A DNA stretch of 33,735 nucleotides from the NCBI GenBank assembly GCA_004352715.1, contig SCFE01000091.1, positions 61,646-95,380 on the forward strand. The letters run 5' to 3'. The notes beneath the pieces are model-generated. The model did not search any database. It had not been told where the DNA came from and was given only the letters and a program-made list of their open reading frames with translations. The DNA is from Hofstenia miamia (Eukaryota; Xenacoelomorpha; Acoela). Positions 8,149 through 19,188 of the stretch are shown piece by piece; within the stretch, counting starts at the first letter, position 1; each line of letters begins with the position of its first letter. The translations under genes were made by a program, and so were the position numbers.

Positions 8149-9759
8149 AGTATTTTTTGCTAAACTTTATATTCATTTGATTAGAACACATTGTTTAACG
8201 TCTTTGACTAAAACATTTCACATTTAAATTCGAACAAGAAAAATTCAATTGAGAGCAAGAATAAATGATTTCTAAACAATAATGATAAATTGAATAATAT
8301 AATAATAGAATTAATAATAGTTAATATCAATTATGCAAATACCAGAGACTACAACGCATAGGATGTATTATTTATTAGCTAATCTAAAATATTTTTGTTG
8401 TTTGTTGAATAGCTGCAGGTGCAGCGAATATTTTCTCTATTATGCATACATTTATTGCAGCCCACTAAACTTTTTACTGATAAGACGCTTGTCGTCCTTC
8501 TCTTAAGTAGTCCTTGGCAAATATTAGGCACTTATCAATTCGCCTATTTCATTGTAATAAGAAATCAACACCTTAAATTTTAAGAGAAAGATATTTGGTT
8601 TACTAAGCCAAAAGCAAAATATTATAATATAATTGTTTTCTTTTTCTAATTTAATACAGTACATTTAAATAATGAAGCACTTACAAAGGTGATGAAATGG
8701 ATTATAACAGCACAATCAAACCAATAAAGTCATCTTTGATTTCTGTTACATTAGCAATAGCGTTTCGAGTGGTAGTTGCCAAATGACAGCATTTTTTATC
8801 AAAAATCTCATAAACATCTTCTCTGAACATTTGCTATTCGATTTTAATTTTTCCATTCACAAGTCTAGTTCAACATGTCTTAAAATCCTCCGATATCACA
8901 CGTATATACAAAATGGGGTGATACCACAAAATCGTGTCTTATCGGCCAGTTAGGAACATATTTTCATATTTTGTTGAATATTATTGAAGTATGCCTGTAA
9001 TTTATGAAGTGCAGCTTGAGGAGCAGATTGTTACAAAGCCATTTGCGAAGTATTCACAATACGTGTTTCTCCTGGATGTGGAGGGGAATAATTTCGTTTT
9101 CGCTTATTCCAATCATCATCCATTGCATTTTTTCAACCCAAAGCTTTTTCAAGGTAAACGAGATAGGTCTAACGTAGAAATCAAGATGTTGAATTCTCAA
9201 CAGGCATATTGTTTGATCAAATAAAATTGGACCAGAATGAAGAAACATCAATATAGACTAAGAATATAAAACTGCTGATAAAAATTATCCAATCTAGATA
9301 TTCAAAATATACAGATTTGCAAGATTATTTATTTACAAAATTGTGTACTGCAATTTAACCCTTAGTTGATATATTTTGGCCAGCTCCTGTTCAATCTTAT
9401 TTCTATTAGAATATAGATTTTCTAACATCAGCTCCTATTCCTAATAGTTTATCAAAAATTGGAGTAATTTAACATGTTAATGATTTTCTCCTTTTAAAAC
9501 TAGCACTCTGAAGATTTAACACTTCTTTAATCCCTAATCCAGTCAAAAATGACGTGTTTATACAGCATTTATATTTACTACATTGAAATATTAAAAAGGT
9601 ATTCAAGTTTAGATGAAATAATCATTCATTGACATTCATTACAAATTTTTGTAAAGATTCACACAATGTTTTTGAAACAAAATAAAACCATACAAATCAA
9701 ATGAACACATAAATACAGATGAGTTTCAAAAAATGTGCATGTTGAAGCCAACATCAAGA
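8149..9759. other. No recognisable feature
   Basis: AT-rich sequence. Two overlapping frames at 8991-9251 on opposite strands show no family motif in any frame. The piggyBac relic just downstream raises the possibility that part of 9250-9760 is its eroded C-terminal region, but no motif supports it. Confidence 0.5.
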
Positions 9760-10221
9760 AGCTTTGTTTTCCATAGGATTATATGAGGCAAATGGAGCTG
9801 AAGTGAAGAAGCTATCTCCAGTGATATAGCCTTTTCCAAAAAAGACTGTCAATTTCTTTGCTACAAATGATCCAAGTGACACTCCCGTTCAGATCGATCT
9901 TGCGCTACCAAATATGGGAAATAATTTACACTGTATTTCGCCTCAACATCAACAATATTTAATTTCAAGCTTAGTTTTAATGAATTGCAAGATACTACTT
10001 CGATTTATTATGGTCAGAAGATGCTCATCAACAATGCGATTTGGGTATGGGGTGAAGCATTGCATACATCTACTTATAAACTCATCATAAATTTTCAGGG
10101 TATGAGTAACTTTAGCACATTCAATTCTGATGGAGCGAGTTCTGAAATCATCAATACGAATGTATTTCAGAATTTGGAAGAATCGATCTCGACGCATTGG
10201 TTTCAATTATGCACTGGTTAA
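9760..10221 (-). pseudogene. piggyBac-type transposase fragment, frameshifted
   Basis: piggyBac transposases cut and paste their element at TTAA. At 10206-9949 the translation contains RRDRFFQILKYIRIDDFRTR and, about 30 residues later, a YPNRIVDEHLLTI-like stretch. These match the conserved block before the first catalytic Asp and the following IDE/VDE-containing segment of DDE_Tnp_1_7. After two frameshifts, 9880-9770 encodes TGVSLGSFVAKKL followed by FFGKGYITGDSFFTSAP, the counterpart of the family's GKG...TDNFFTS block with the next catalytic Asp. The N-terminal half and the C-terminal cysteine-rich end were not found, and neither terminal repeat nor TTAA flank could be assigned. Dead fragment. 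Confidence 0.75.
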
Positions 10222-10849
10222 TGTTCACTTACAATTCTCTTTAGAGAAAAATTCCCAATATCATCTTTAAATTCAATTAAAGAAATGATCTTGTACAAGA
10301 ATTATTATATGTCAATCGCATCATCTTCAACGCTTTCATCAAAAAGATGGCCTTTGCTAATGGATAATATCTCCATATCAACGTCACTTCAACATAATCT
10401 GATTAAGAACCAGTTTGCCATTAATTTTTAACTAAAACTATAAAAAATGTCAAATACATGCGCCATTTAAAGTATATCACTTAATAAATATAACGACACA
10501 AAGGCATACATGAAATGTTTAGACCAGGTTACAAATGACCGGTTTTTGAAATTTAAGAAGTATTAATGATTTTTCATATGTAAGCCTATTTTCCGAAAAT
10601 GTTATCAATTAGTACCTTATAGTGGAATTAGGGAATATAGGCTTGAACATATAAAATTTTTGCTCTCAGTCGAATTAGCTGCTACCACGTAACCCACTAC
10701 TCTCCAGTAATATCTAATTCTTCATTGGATTAAGGTTGTTACTGTTCTTAATTTGAATATCTACGCTGAGGATACTACCTACCTATAACTGTATGCGAAT
10801 GACCATTTTGGGCATAAGCTTTAATTTTGTTCTGTACTTAATCTACTTC
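10222..10849. other. No recognisable feature
   Basis: Minus-strand translation near 10380-10300 gives an acidic stretch (FDESVEDDAIDI) that could be the acidic N-terminus of the piggyBac transposase, but it is short and separated by stops. Nothing else was seen. Confidence 0.4.
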
Positions 10850-11182
10850 TACTCACGAAAAGAACTTAACTTCTTTGTAAACAAATGTTCAAACTGAACT
10901 TTTCCTTCCCTGTCTCTAAAACAAACCAATCGTAGCCTTATTGAATTTTAGTGTTTCAAGTCAGTCTGAAATTTGGATAGCCCTAGGGGATTAATGTGGT
11001 GACCTTACTTCGCATAAGTCAAATAAGCCTTGGCTCAAGAGTAATACAAAGTGTCGTTTTGAGTACCAGAGGAGAATTTAAGCAACAACTTTATTTACTT
11101 AACCACAATCATATTTGTAACAATTTATTGCATGCAAAGTTCTCTACAATTATTAATGCTAATTTAGTTTCTATGAACACTA
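10850..11182. repeat. Diverged dispersed repeat, copy A
   Basis: Aligns by eye, with many changes, to 13320-13674 in the same orientation. Shared landmarks in order: TTGTAAACAA / CTGTAAACAA, AACCTTA-like followed by GAATTTT, ACAACCCTAGGG / AGCCCTAGGGGATTAATGT, TTTACTTCG, GAGAATTTAAGCAACAA / GCGAATCTAAGCAATAA, and CACAAT-AT. No coding sequence. An old non-autonomous element of unknown class. Confidence 0.6.
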
Positions 11183-13319
11183 GTATTTTAATTAAATGCT
11201 GAAACTGTTGGTAGTCTTCACTCTTCTCACAATCAAATCTAAAAATTCTTCTCGACTGATCAAAGAAGATTACTAGCATAATACGCACAAAAATGTTTTA
11301 GCATAAAATTATAAATAAAACAATATGAAATTTAAAAAAAATAAAAAATAATTGAAGTTAACTAGTTTTTGAGAACTTCAAGGAGTTAACTTTTTGATTT
11401 CTTGCAGAAAATATTCAAATTCTTTCCATACCTAGTGTTCAGGTAATGAGTCGGTTTAATGTCCACGGAAGAACAACTACCTTAAAACATTTTGTTTTCG
11501 GAAAATGCTGTGTGAGCCAGGTTGCGAAAAAAAGAGGAGGCCGTTCTCTATCTTGTGGTGTTTTCATATCTTAAATATCTTCATTAGTGCGGGAGTTATA
11601 AGGATTTAAAAATTATTTGGCGAAACTATCACAGATTTTGAAATCCCAATTGAAACAGTGCTAAGAAATGAGCAAAAATATCGGATTTAGTAAGAAAATC
11701 GGAAATATCGATCTTTTCCAGATTTTGCTAACAACATTAATTAAGCATTGCCGGTTAGCTGTATCTGAGAATAGAAGACAATTTAGAAGTGTAAATTTTC
11801 CTCAATATCAAACGGTGTAAGTCTCAAAGGAAGGAAAATGATAATTTTTTTGACAAAAGTGTGAGGTGGATGATTAGTACTTTTCACTATATATTATTAA
11901 GAAAAACATTAATCTTTTATTAAATTATTGATCTTTGACAACGATTTTTGGTATTAATGATAAAAAATGCATTAAAAACTTTGGCACGTGTGTAACAAAG
12001 ACAAATTTGTTTATTTGAACACCTTATACAGCATGTGTTGTGATGAATCACAATATTGAAGCTAGTGCAGAGATACTTCGAAAAATTGAATCTACGTCCA
12101 CGTGAAAATTCCAATGATCAAATATTTAAAAAATACCAAGGAAGATATCAGCCAAGCTTAAAAAAATTAAAAAGACAAAAGTTGGAAATTTCGGAATTAG
12201 ATTATTATAAATTCTGCAAAAAATTTTTATGTAAAAAGTGAACTTGACAATAATTGTTTCATTGTAATGTAAACATGTTTTTTACTTTATTTAAATTTGC
12301 AAATAATGCAAAATATTACTAATACAACAATATTCTTCAATGAAGAATAATCATTTCACATATGCTCTACAATATTATAAAATTCACAAATTGTTTGACA
12401 ACAATCGTGGATTTAAAATTCAATAAAATTTTTTAAATAATTTCAATGCAAATATGGAATGTTTTTGTCTACTATATTCCGAAGTACATGTACAAAAATA
12501 GTCCAAACAGTTTTGAACTAAAATCGTTATTGATAACATATTTACCATTTGGCCATATTTGTTGGCATTTGGAAGTGACAAACAAAGATTACTTAATTTT
12601 AGCATTATATTTATGAAAATAACATTTCTAATAAAATATATTACATTGATTTGTACTAAAAGACTGACTTCCAATTTAATTATATATTATGTTTTCAAAT
12701 GACAACAATTATTGTCATTCCCAAAATTTTGCATAATTTAAAATTATTAAAAATGTGTAAATAACTCATACTCATCACACCAGTAAATTACAATTCTTAA
12801 TACATGCTAGGGACAATTTCCAACATCTGAAACACATCATTCGTTTTTTAATACCCACGATTTCTCAAATTGAAAACTCCACTGCTCGAAGAACAATAAT
12901 CAAAATGTGAAAAATTACACCACAAATTTAAAATACTGTGATTGAAATAATAGTTGAGCAATTTTATGAAATTTAAATTCTAAAGGCCATAAGCATTTAA
13001 AAACTAAACAAATTTTGAAAAATTGTAAATTTTTCATTTAAAATTACAAAATGTTTAAAGAATTATTGTAAAAATTTCCAAATGAAAAATAAATTCATCA
13101 ATAAGTATATAAAGCCTCATTTGAAGGATAATATGTTTGAAAATGTAAAAAAATTCATATCTACTTAATATTTTAAAAAAACCTTAGCAAATATGAAGTT
13201 TCAAAATGCCGAAAAATTTCTCACGTGTATGCTAATCTTAAATGTAAAAAGTTGTTTGTAATAAAAATCTGCGTCAAAATTTTTTTACAGTATCCCTTCC
13301 CATCCCCCTTAATCAAATT
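11183..13319. other. Long very AT-rich stretch without recognisable genes
   Basis: Homopolymer-rich sequence (especially 12240-13300). The longest frame (12056-12241, 61 codons, Lys-rich) has no motif or splice context and is probably chance. No RNA gene or transposon end was recognised. Confidence 0.5.
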
Positions 13320-13674
13320 TTATTCACAAAATAAGCGAAACTTATCTGTAAACAATGGTTCAATCTGAAATTTTGTTACTCTGACTATAAACAAACAAAT
13401 TTTAACCTTAGCGAATTTTTAAATTTTCAGTTGGTCCAAAACTTTGACAACCCTAGGGAATGAATGTAGTGAATTTACTTCGTCCGACTTAATTAAATCA
13501 TAGTTCAAAATAACGAAGGAGGTTGTTTTAAATGCCAGGGGCGAATCTAAGCAATAATTTTAATTATTTATTCACTCTATTAAATCACAATATCATAAAA
13601 TTACCTATATTTTTCACGATTTCTTCAGAGCAAAATTTTCTATACTCACGAATACTAGTTTAGTTTATATACGT
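13320..13674. repeat. Diverged dispersed repeat, copy B
   Basis: Partner of 10850-11182, about 2.47 kb downstream in direct orientation, with the same ordered landmarks including CCCTAGGG-ATGAATGTAGTGA and GGGGCGAATCTAAGC. Both copies are too diverged to be recent. Confidence 0.6.
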
Positions 13675-14324
13675 ACATAAAAAGATTTTTAACACCCACG
13701 GCTGCGCGTATTTAGACAGTTAACGTAAACAATACTGAAGGTAGGCTTACCGAGGGACATTTCTTGTACTGCATCAGGATATCAGGAAATTTATCAGTAA
13801 GTGGAGGGTGTAAGGGGATAAACATTTGGACATGCTTTAGTTTTGAGTCTTCTAGGTATCAATCTCAGAACTCTTCTAGCTTGAACCTTATCTCGGCCAT
13901 CCAACAGAACTTCCTTTCGTAGTTTCTGAAGTTCCAAACGTTTCTGATTTTAATCTTTTTTCACAGGCATTTACATATCTTTCATGGTAGTTCATCAAAT
14001 ATCAACCAATTACTTGTGAAGAACGCTTGGAGTTCTATTTCAGTAACTAAATTTCGACTACCACGACAATCCGGATGCAGCATTCTTTTAGTGATTTTGC
14101 AAAGGTTGACTGCCTAGAGCTTAATTAATCATAAATTAAGATTAAATATCTAACTAAATTTTAAAAAACTGCTTTAAATATTCAACACAAAACTATATAT
14201 ATATATATACTTACTGCAAATTTTCTATATTGACAATTTATTTGATGAATTTCTAGAAATCTATGAATTTAAATGATCACACTTCAGCAAATTTATTCTT
14301 GCTGAACGCATGTTTATGAACCTG
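13675..14324. other. No recognisable gene; short (TA)n at 14194-14209
   Basis: Only an eight-unit TA microsatellite stands out. No coding region or transposon end was recognised. Confidence 0.5.
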
Positions 14325-14759
14325 TACGAATGTAAGGCAGTCTAGTGGCTGTTGTGTATAAGTCTTAATAACGCTGTATGATGATAAGAAAGTTCAAATG
14401 TGTCTTAACTCACGAAGGTAATTTATTCCAGATTCTCAAAACTGATAACTCTTTTACTTAGTTTACCTTGCTTCTGAAATATAATTCAAGTTTTGGACAA
14501 TCACAATTTCATTTAAAACTATAAAATTTTTATTGAGAAAACCCCTTTTCCCAAATTTTTCTAGCAAAGTTTTCATCTTGGCTGAAATTGAGTGCATTAT
14601 GGTTGAGGTTGCCCTAGTAATAATTGAACACTATTATCCGGAATCCGGTAAATCCAATTCATTATCCGGATCCCATCTCTAATGCACAGTAATTAGGAGG
14701 CAACTACTTAGAAAAAGAAAAATTTTGCCAATGAGAGTAGACCCACTCAATGCGTCTAC
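14325..14759. repeat. 435-bp exact direct repeat, copy 1
   Basis: Begins TACGAATGTAAGGCAGTC and ends CTCAATGCGTCTAC, directly abutting a single N at 14760. The next 435 bases appear identical by eye. Inside, 14625-14682 carries ATTATCCGGAATCCGG and ATTATCCGGATCCCATCTCT. Read on the minus strand this begins AGAGATGGGATCCGGATAAT, resembling a hAT-type terminal sequence. Confidence 0.95.
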
Positions 14760-14760
14760 N
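14760..14760. other. Single-N contig join
   Basis: One N between two identical 435-bp blocks, the signature of a forced join of overlapping contigs. Confidence 0.9.
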
Positions 14761-15195
14761 TACGAATGTAAGGCAGTCTAGTGGCTGTTGTGTATAAGTC
14801 TTAATAACGCTGTATGATGATAAGAAAGTTCAAATGTGTCTTAACTCACGAAGGTAATTTATTCCAGATTCTCAAAACTGATAACTCTTTTACTTAGTTT
14901 ACCTTGCTTCTGAAATATAATTCAAGTTTTGGACAATCACAATTTCATTTAAAACTATAAAATTTTTATTGAGAAAACCCCTTTTCCCAAATTTTTCTAG
15001 CAAAGTTTTCATCTTGGCTGAAATTGAGTGCATTATGGTTGAGGTTGCCCTAGTAATAATTGAACACTATTATCCGGAATCCGGTAAATCCAATTCATTA
15101 TCCGGATCCCATCTCTAATGCACAGTAATTAGGAGGCAACTACTTAGAAAAAGAAAAATTTTGCCAATGAGAGTAGACCCACTCAATGCGTCTAC
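14761..15195. repeat. 435-bp exact direct repeat, copy 2
   Basis: Same 435 bases as copy 1, then unique sequence (CAAAGAATTGCATATAC). Probably the same locus assembled twice. Confidence 0.95.
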
Positions 15196-15924
15196 CAAAG
15201 AATTGCATATACATTTATGTTACAAAAAGCTATTAAGTGACTGGAAATTGTAAAAAATTTGCAAAAAATTTCAAATTTTGATTATTCTGTGACTACTAAC
15301 ATCAAATCAGTTCATTTTTCTCAAAAGTTTTTTCGATTAAGCAAAGCAGCACTAATCAAACAATAAATTTTGGCATTTTTAACCTACATCTGTGAAATAA
15401 TTATTGAGACTGGCTACAAAAATTCTTGCAACGAATTCCATCACCACACCACATGTGTATTTATTTAAAAAGCGAAAACTGTTATTAACATCAAATGAAT
15501 TGCTATTAAACTTTACAAACATTTTAGCTTTCTATTTGAACATAAGCTTCCCAGAAAAATATGTTCTCATTCAAATATTAAAAATCTGCAAATAATGTTT
15601 CAAAACCGTGGATTGATTCTAAATGCATTTACTTAATCGACCAAAAGAAAAAGAAGAGGAAAAACTACATCACTTCACAAAAAATGGAAAATCATCATGC
15701 CTATAAAACAGCATGAAATTTATGCAATGTTACTGTAGGGAAAGCAAGTAAAAATTATAAATGTTTTCAGCATCAAAATTTTTCTTCCCAAAAAATAAGG
15801 GGATTATATTAACAATTTACTAAATAGAAAATATATGAAAACTGAAAAAATAGCAAAAATATACTATTAAGATAAATCCATTATAAAAGTAAATTTTTTT
15901 CGACATTTAGGAGACTACAACAGT
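15196..15924. other. No recognisable feature
   Basis: AT-rich, with short chance frames only (for example 15404-15595). No motif was seen. Confidence 0.5.
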
Positions 15925-16830
15925 ATGAATGCACCTTTTTGTCAGACTAATTCAAACATAACACCACTATTTAAAGGAGACGTATTTCAATCACCTCTCC
16001 AATCAGTAAAATATTTGAACGAATTCTTTTTAATAAAATTAATGAACATCTTTACAATCATCAACTTTTTTCCAAAACACAATATGGTTTTCGTAAGGGT
16101 ATTTCTACTAGCGACGATTTAATACAAGCTATTAAAAATGAGGAAAAACATAGATGATAATTAATACTCAGCAATTGCTTGCTTAGATCTCTCAAAGCAT
16201 TTGACTCCATTGATCTTATTATGTTACTACAAAAGTTAACCTATTTGGGAAATCGTATGCAACTAGTTAAATTTAATGAATCTTGTTCAGATTGGGTTTG
16301 TAATAAAAAATGGAGTCAGGCGGGGAACAATTTTGGGCTCTTTGCTATTTGATATTTGCATAAATGATTTGCCCAATTTAATAACATGTGACGCTATACA
16401 ATATTATTTAATGCAATTAAATCCCCCGAAAAACCCATTAGAACTCTCGAAAAAAACATTGTACTTCTCTTGCTAAATATTTTGCTTCATTAACACTAAG
16501 AGTGTATCCCTTAAAAACTCAATTCTACATTGTTAGATCAAAATATGAATCTAGTGATGCTTCACAAAAACTTAATTTCAAGAAGAAGAAGAAATATCTA
16601 TGTTCCGAAATTGTTTGAACAAGAATACTGATAAAAATTCTGAAAGCGTCAAGAAGAAAAATACAAACAAAATAAAATAAAACAAAACAAGAAATATATT
16701 GTAATTAACTTGGGCTATGGCAATGTTAGTTTCTATTAATAGGCGTTAACGTAAAATAAGTTGAGTCTTTTAAATACCTTGGAATTATTTGTGACGCAAA
16801 TCTAAATTTTTAAAGCAACTACCGGTAAAT
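15925..16830 (+). pseudogene. LINE reverse transcriptase fragment, plus strand
   Basis: A second non-LTR reverse transcriptase, unrelated in sequence to the one at 2.7-3.8 kb. In order on the plus strand, across several frames: ITPLFKGDVFQ, SPISKIFERILFNKINEHL, FSKTQYGFRKGISTSDDLIQ (about 16070-16127), ACLDLSK then AFDSIDLIMLLQKL (block A, split by a one-base frameshift near 16195), GVRRGTILGSLLFDICINDL (about 16310-16370), a region where the YADD box should be but is not intact, LKTQFYIVRSKYES, and VESFKYLGIICDANLNF (about 16765-16808). The order matches the RT palm to thumb of CR1/Jockey-type LINEs. Stops, frameshifts and the lost catalytic box mark it as dead. Confidence 0.8.
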
Positions 16831-16839
16831 CATGTTATA

Positions 16840-17275
16840 TATTAATTTATTTTATTTATTTATTAAAGTTAGTGCCTTATACAATAAATAGAAAAGTGTA
16901 CAAAAAAATCACTATTAAGTACTAACTGTTTATTATTTCTTTTTCTTTGTTACAGAGGTAAGGATGATAATTCTTGGTTAGTGTAGTAAGTCATGTTAGT
17001 TTCAAAATTTATTTGCATTCTAAGTAAATTCTTGTCATTAATTTTTGATTGATAAGTGGAGATGTTATAATCAGATATTTGTAATTAATGAAGCAATTCA
17101 TTGATTGGTAGGATAATCCCTTATTGAAACAGCTTTGAAATGGTTAATCACTTTCTTTTAAAAAAATAGAAATGTCCTTTTTGATCTAGTATCTTTATCC
17201 CAGCTATTCCATAATTTTGCTGCAGAATTAAACAATGATTTTTCAATAATTTTACTACTTCAAAATTTTTTACAT
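16840..17275 (-). pseudogene. LINE 3' end: ORF2 C-terminus, 3' UTR and A-rich tail, minus strand
   Basis: On the minus strand, 17260-17150 encodes KSLFNSAAKLWNSWDKDT followed by a basic FFKKKVINHFK segment. This matches the extreme C-terminus of CR1/Jockey-type ORF2 proteins (the W-N-S-L-P region followed by F-K-x-x-L-K). About 250 bases of non-coding sequence follow, ending at about 16867-16840 in an AATAAATAAATAAAATAAAT-like tail, typical of LINE 3' ends. The 5' side is lost in the 1000-N gap. It converges on the plus-strand RT fragment at 15925-16830. Confidence 0.65.
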
Positions 17276-17285
17276 TTATATGTAC

Positions 17286-18285
17286 NNNNNNNNNNNNNNN
17301 NNNNNNNNNNNNNNNNNNNNNNNNNNNNNNNNNNNNNNNNNNNNNNNNNNNNNNNNNNNNNNNNNNNNNNNNNNNNNNNNNNNNNNNNNNNNNNNNNNNN
17401 NNNNNNNNNNNNNNNNNNNNNNNNNNNNNNNNNNNNNNNNNNNNNNNNNNNNNNNNNNNNNNNNNNNNNNNNNNNNNNNNNNNNNNNNNNNNNNNNNNNN
17501 NNNNNNNNNNNNNNNNNNNNNNNNNNNNNNNNNNNNNNNNNNNNNNNNNNNNNNNNNNNNNNNNNNNNNNNNNNNNNNNNNNNNNNNNNNNNNNNNNNNN
17601 NNNNNNNNNNNNNNNNNNNNNNNNNNNNNNNNNNNNNNNNNNNNNNNNNNNNNNNNNNNNNNNNNNNNNNNNNNNNNNNNNNNNNNNNNNNNNNNNNNNN
17701 NNNNNNNNNNNNNNNNNNNNNNNNNNNNNNNNNNNNNNNNNNNNNNNNNNNNNNNNNNNNNNNNNNNNNNNNNNNNNNNNNNNNNNNNNNNNNNNNNNNN
17801 NNNNNNNNNNNNNNNNNNNNNNNNNNNNNNNNNNNNNNNNNNNNNNNNNNNNNNNNNNNNNNNNNNNNNNNNNNNNNNNNNNNNNNNNNNNNNNNNNNNN
17901 NNNNNNNNNNNNNNNNNNNNNNNNNNNNNNNNNNNNNNNNNNNNNNNNNNNNNNNNNNNNNNNNNNNNNNNNNNNNNNNNNNNNNNNNNNNNNNNNNNNN
18001 NNNNNNNNNNNNNNNNNNNNNNNNNNNNNNNNNNNNNNNNNNNNNNNNNNNNNNNNNNNNNNNNNNNNNNNNNNNNNNNNNNNNNNNNNNNNNNNNNNNN
18101 NNNNNNNNNNNNNNNNNNNNNNNNNNNNNNNNNNNNNNNNNNNNNNNNNNNNNNNNNNNNNNNNNNNNNNNNNNNNNNNNNNNNNNNNNNNNNNNNNNNN
18201 NNNNNNNNNNNNNNNNNNNNNNNNNNNNNNNNNNNNNNNNNNNNNNNNNNNNNNNNNNNNNNNNNNNNNNNNNNNNNNNNNNNNN
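17286..18285. other. Assembly gap (1000 N)
   Basis: Exactly 1000 N, probably a default gap size. All long reading frames across it are translation of N. The right edge is a (TA)n tract (18286-18304). Confidence 0.99.
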
Positions 18286-18365
18286 ATATATATATATATA
18301 TATAAAATTAGAAGTAATTTTACTGAGCTTTGCAATATTCATTTTTAAACGCTATGAAAAATATA

Positions 18366-18396
18366 GACCGGTTTCGATTCTGAAAATCATCATCAG
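18366..18396 (-). ncRNA. Hammerhead-ribozyme-like core (minus strand)
   Basis: Read on the minus strand, the conserved hammerhead boxes appear in the right order and spacing: CTGATGA (18396-18390), a 14-base segment TGATTTTCAGAATC that can form a short stem II (GATT with AATC), GAAAC (18375-18371), then CGGTC with a GTC cleavage triplet (18370-18366). The stem III sequence ACCGGT is self-complementary, as in minimal hammerheads that act as dimers. Penelope-like retroelements are known to carry such motifs, and a Penelope-like endonuclease is present at 26.7 kb. Stem I is weak by eye (about two pairs), so activity is uncertain. Confidence 0.5.
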
Positions 18397-18569
18397 TAAC
18401 AAATATGTGGGGAAATAAATATTTACAATTCACTACACTATAATAATACAAAATTACTGCATTCACACTAGAATAAATTTAATGTTATCATGCTTTGTTG
18501 CTTATTTAGTAATTGATGTTTCTTTGTTTGCATGATGATTAAAGCTTCGCTTATTTTAGGATGTGTTCT

Positions 18570-18637
18570 TACCCATGTAGCCACCACCAGTGGTCCACTG
18601 GTGTGGAATGAGTGGCATGGGCGGCCACCAGTTCCCA
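18570..18637 (+). repeat. Fragment of the GC-rich palindromic repeat element
   Basis: TACCCATGTAGCCACC followed by an ACCAGTGG-T-CCACTGGT hairpin and GGAATGAGTGGCATGG. It is nearly identical to 20070-20137 and is cut off by the 15-N gap at 18638-18652. Confidence 0.8.
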
Positions 18638-18652
18638 NNNNNNNNNNNNNNN
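18638..18652. other. Assembly gap (15 N)
   Basis: Short N run inside or at the edge of the GC-rich palindromic repeat, where hairpins probably hindered sequencing or assembly. Confidence 0.99.
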
Positions 18653-18972
18653 CACATGGTTTTTAAGCAATTCCAAAATACAAAAGAAATTGAGAGAAAA
18701 AAAATTATCTTATAAAATGCAGTAATTGTAAAAATTTTACATCAAATTAATCAGATCTTAATAATTCAACAAAAAACCTTAAATTGCTCACCAGCACTAT
18801 TGAAAGTATTATTATGACTAAAATGAAACACAGGTTTGAATATATGTTTTTAGTTGTAGGAAAATGTTCTCTCTTATTAAATCAGATACAAAATAAATAT
18901 AGCATAAATATGTTTATTTTACAATTTTACTTACTGTTGTTGTTGATTTAGCTTTTTAAAATGATTATATTG

Positions 18973-19188
18973 TCATTTTTTATATTTTTGCTGTACATTA
19001 GTATATAAAAATGTTTGCTTTCGGAAAAATAGCAATATACTATATACATAAGTACGATGCTGAAGGTGACAGGGGTGCAATTTGTCTCTCATCTTTTTCA
19101 CTCCTTCCCAATTTGGAACAGTTTCTAATGGCAGAAATTTTTGATGGGACCGTCGAATGTAGATTTTGGTTCCATAATAAGGAGCCAT
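18973..19188 (-). CDS. Possible host exon, unknown product
   Basis: I do not recognise this product, but the first about 50 residues do not look like chance AT-rich translation. They contain Trp, Pro, His, Gln, Cys and Arg at unusual density (for example PYYGTKIYIRRSHQKFLPLE, then VPNWEGVKKMRDKLHPC), and local GC is higher than in the flanks. From about residue 50 the frame becomes hydrophobic and low in complexity. A possible donor (GTATAT) follows the codons for HRTY at about 19035, so the real exon may be about 19188-19040. The ATG at 19188 has no clear splice acceptor before it. It could be a small basic protein's first exon or a processed fragment. Confidence 0.3.
   Translation of the reverse strand: MAPYYGTKIYIRRSHQKFLPLETVPNWEGVKKMRDKLHPCHLQHRTYVYSILLFFRKQTFLYTNVQQKYKK

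Noticed and set aside
8991-9251. Overlapping frames on both strands, considered as a piggyBac C-terminus or an independent gene
   Set aside because: No cysteine-rich piggyBac tail or other family motif in any of the six frames; composition as expected by chance.
9985-10221. Plus-strand frame of 78 codons
   Set aside because: Antisense to the piggyBac-like frame, which has recognisable conserved blocks.
11920-12241. Pair of opposite frames of about 60 codons (one Lys-rich)
   Set aside because: No motif, no splice or promoter context, and typical of AT-rich chance translation.
17148-18342. Reading frames of 341-395 codons across the gap
   Set aside because: Almost entirely translated N. Only the last 40 residues of the 17148 frame are real sequence, and the LINE C-terminus is in a different frame.
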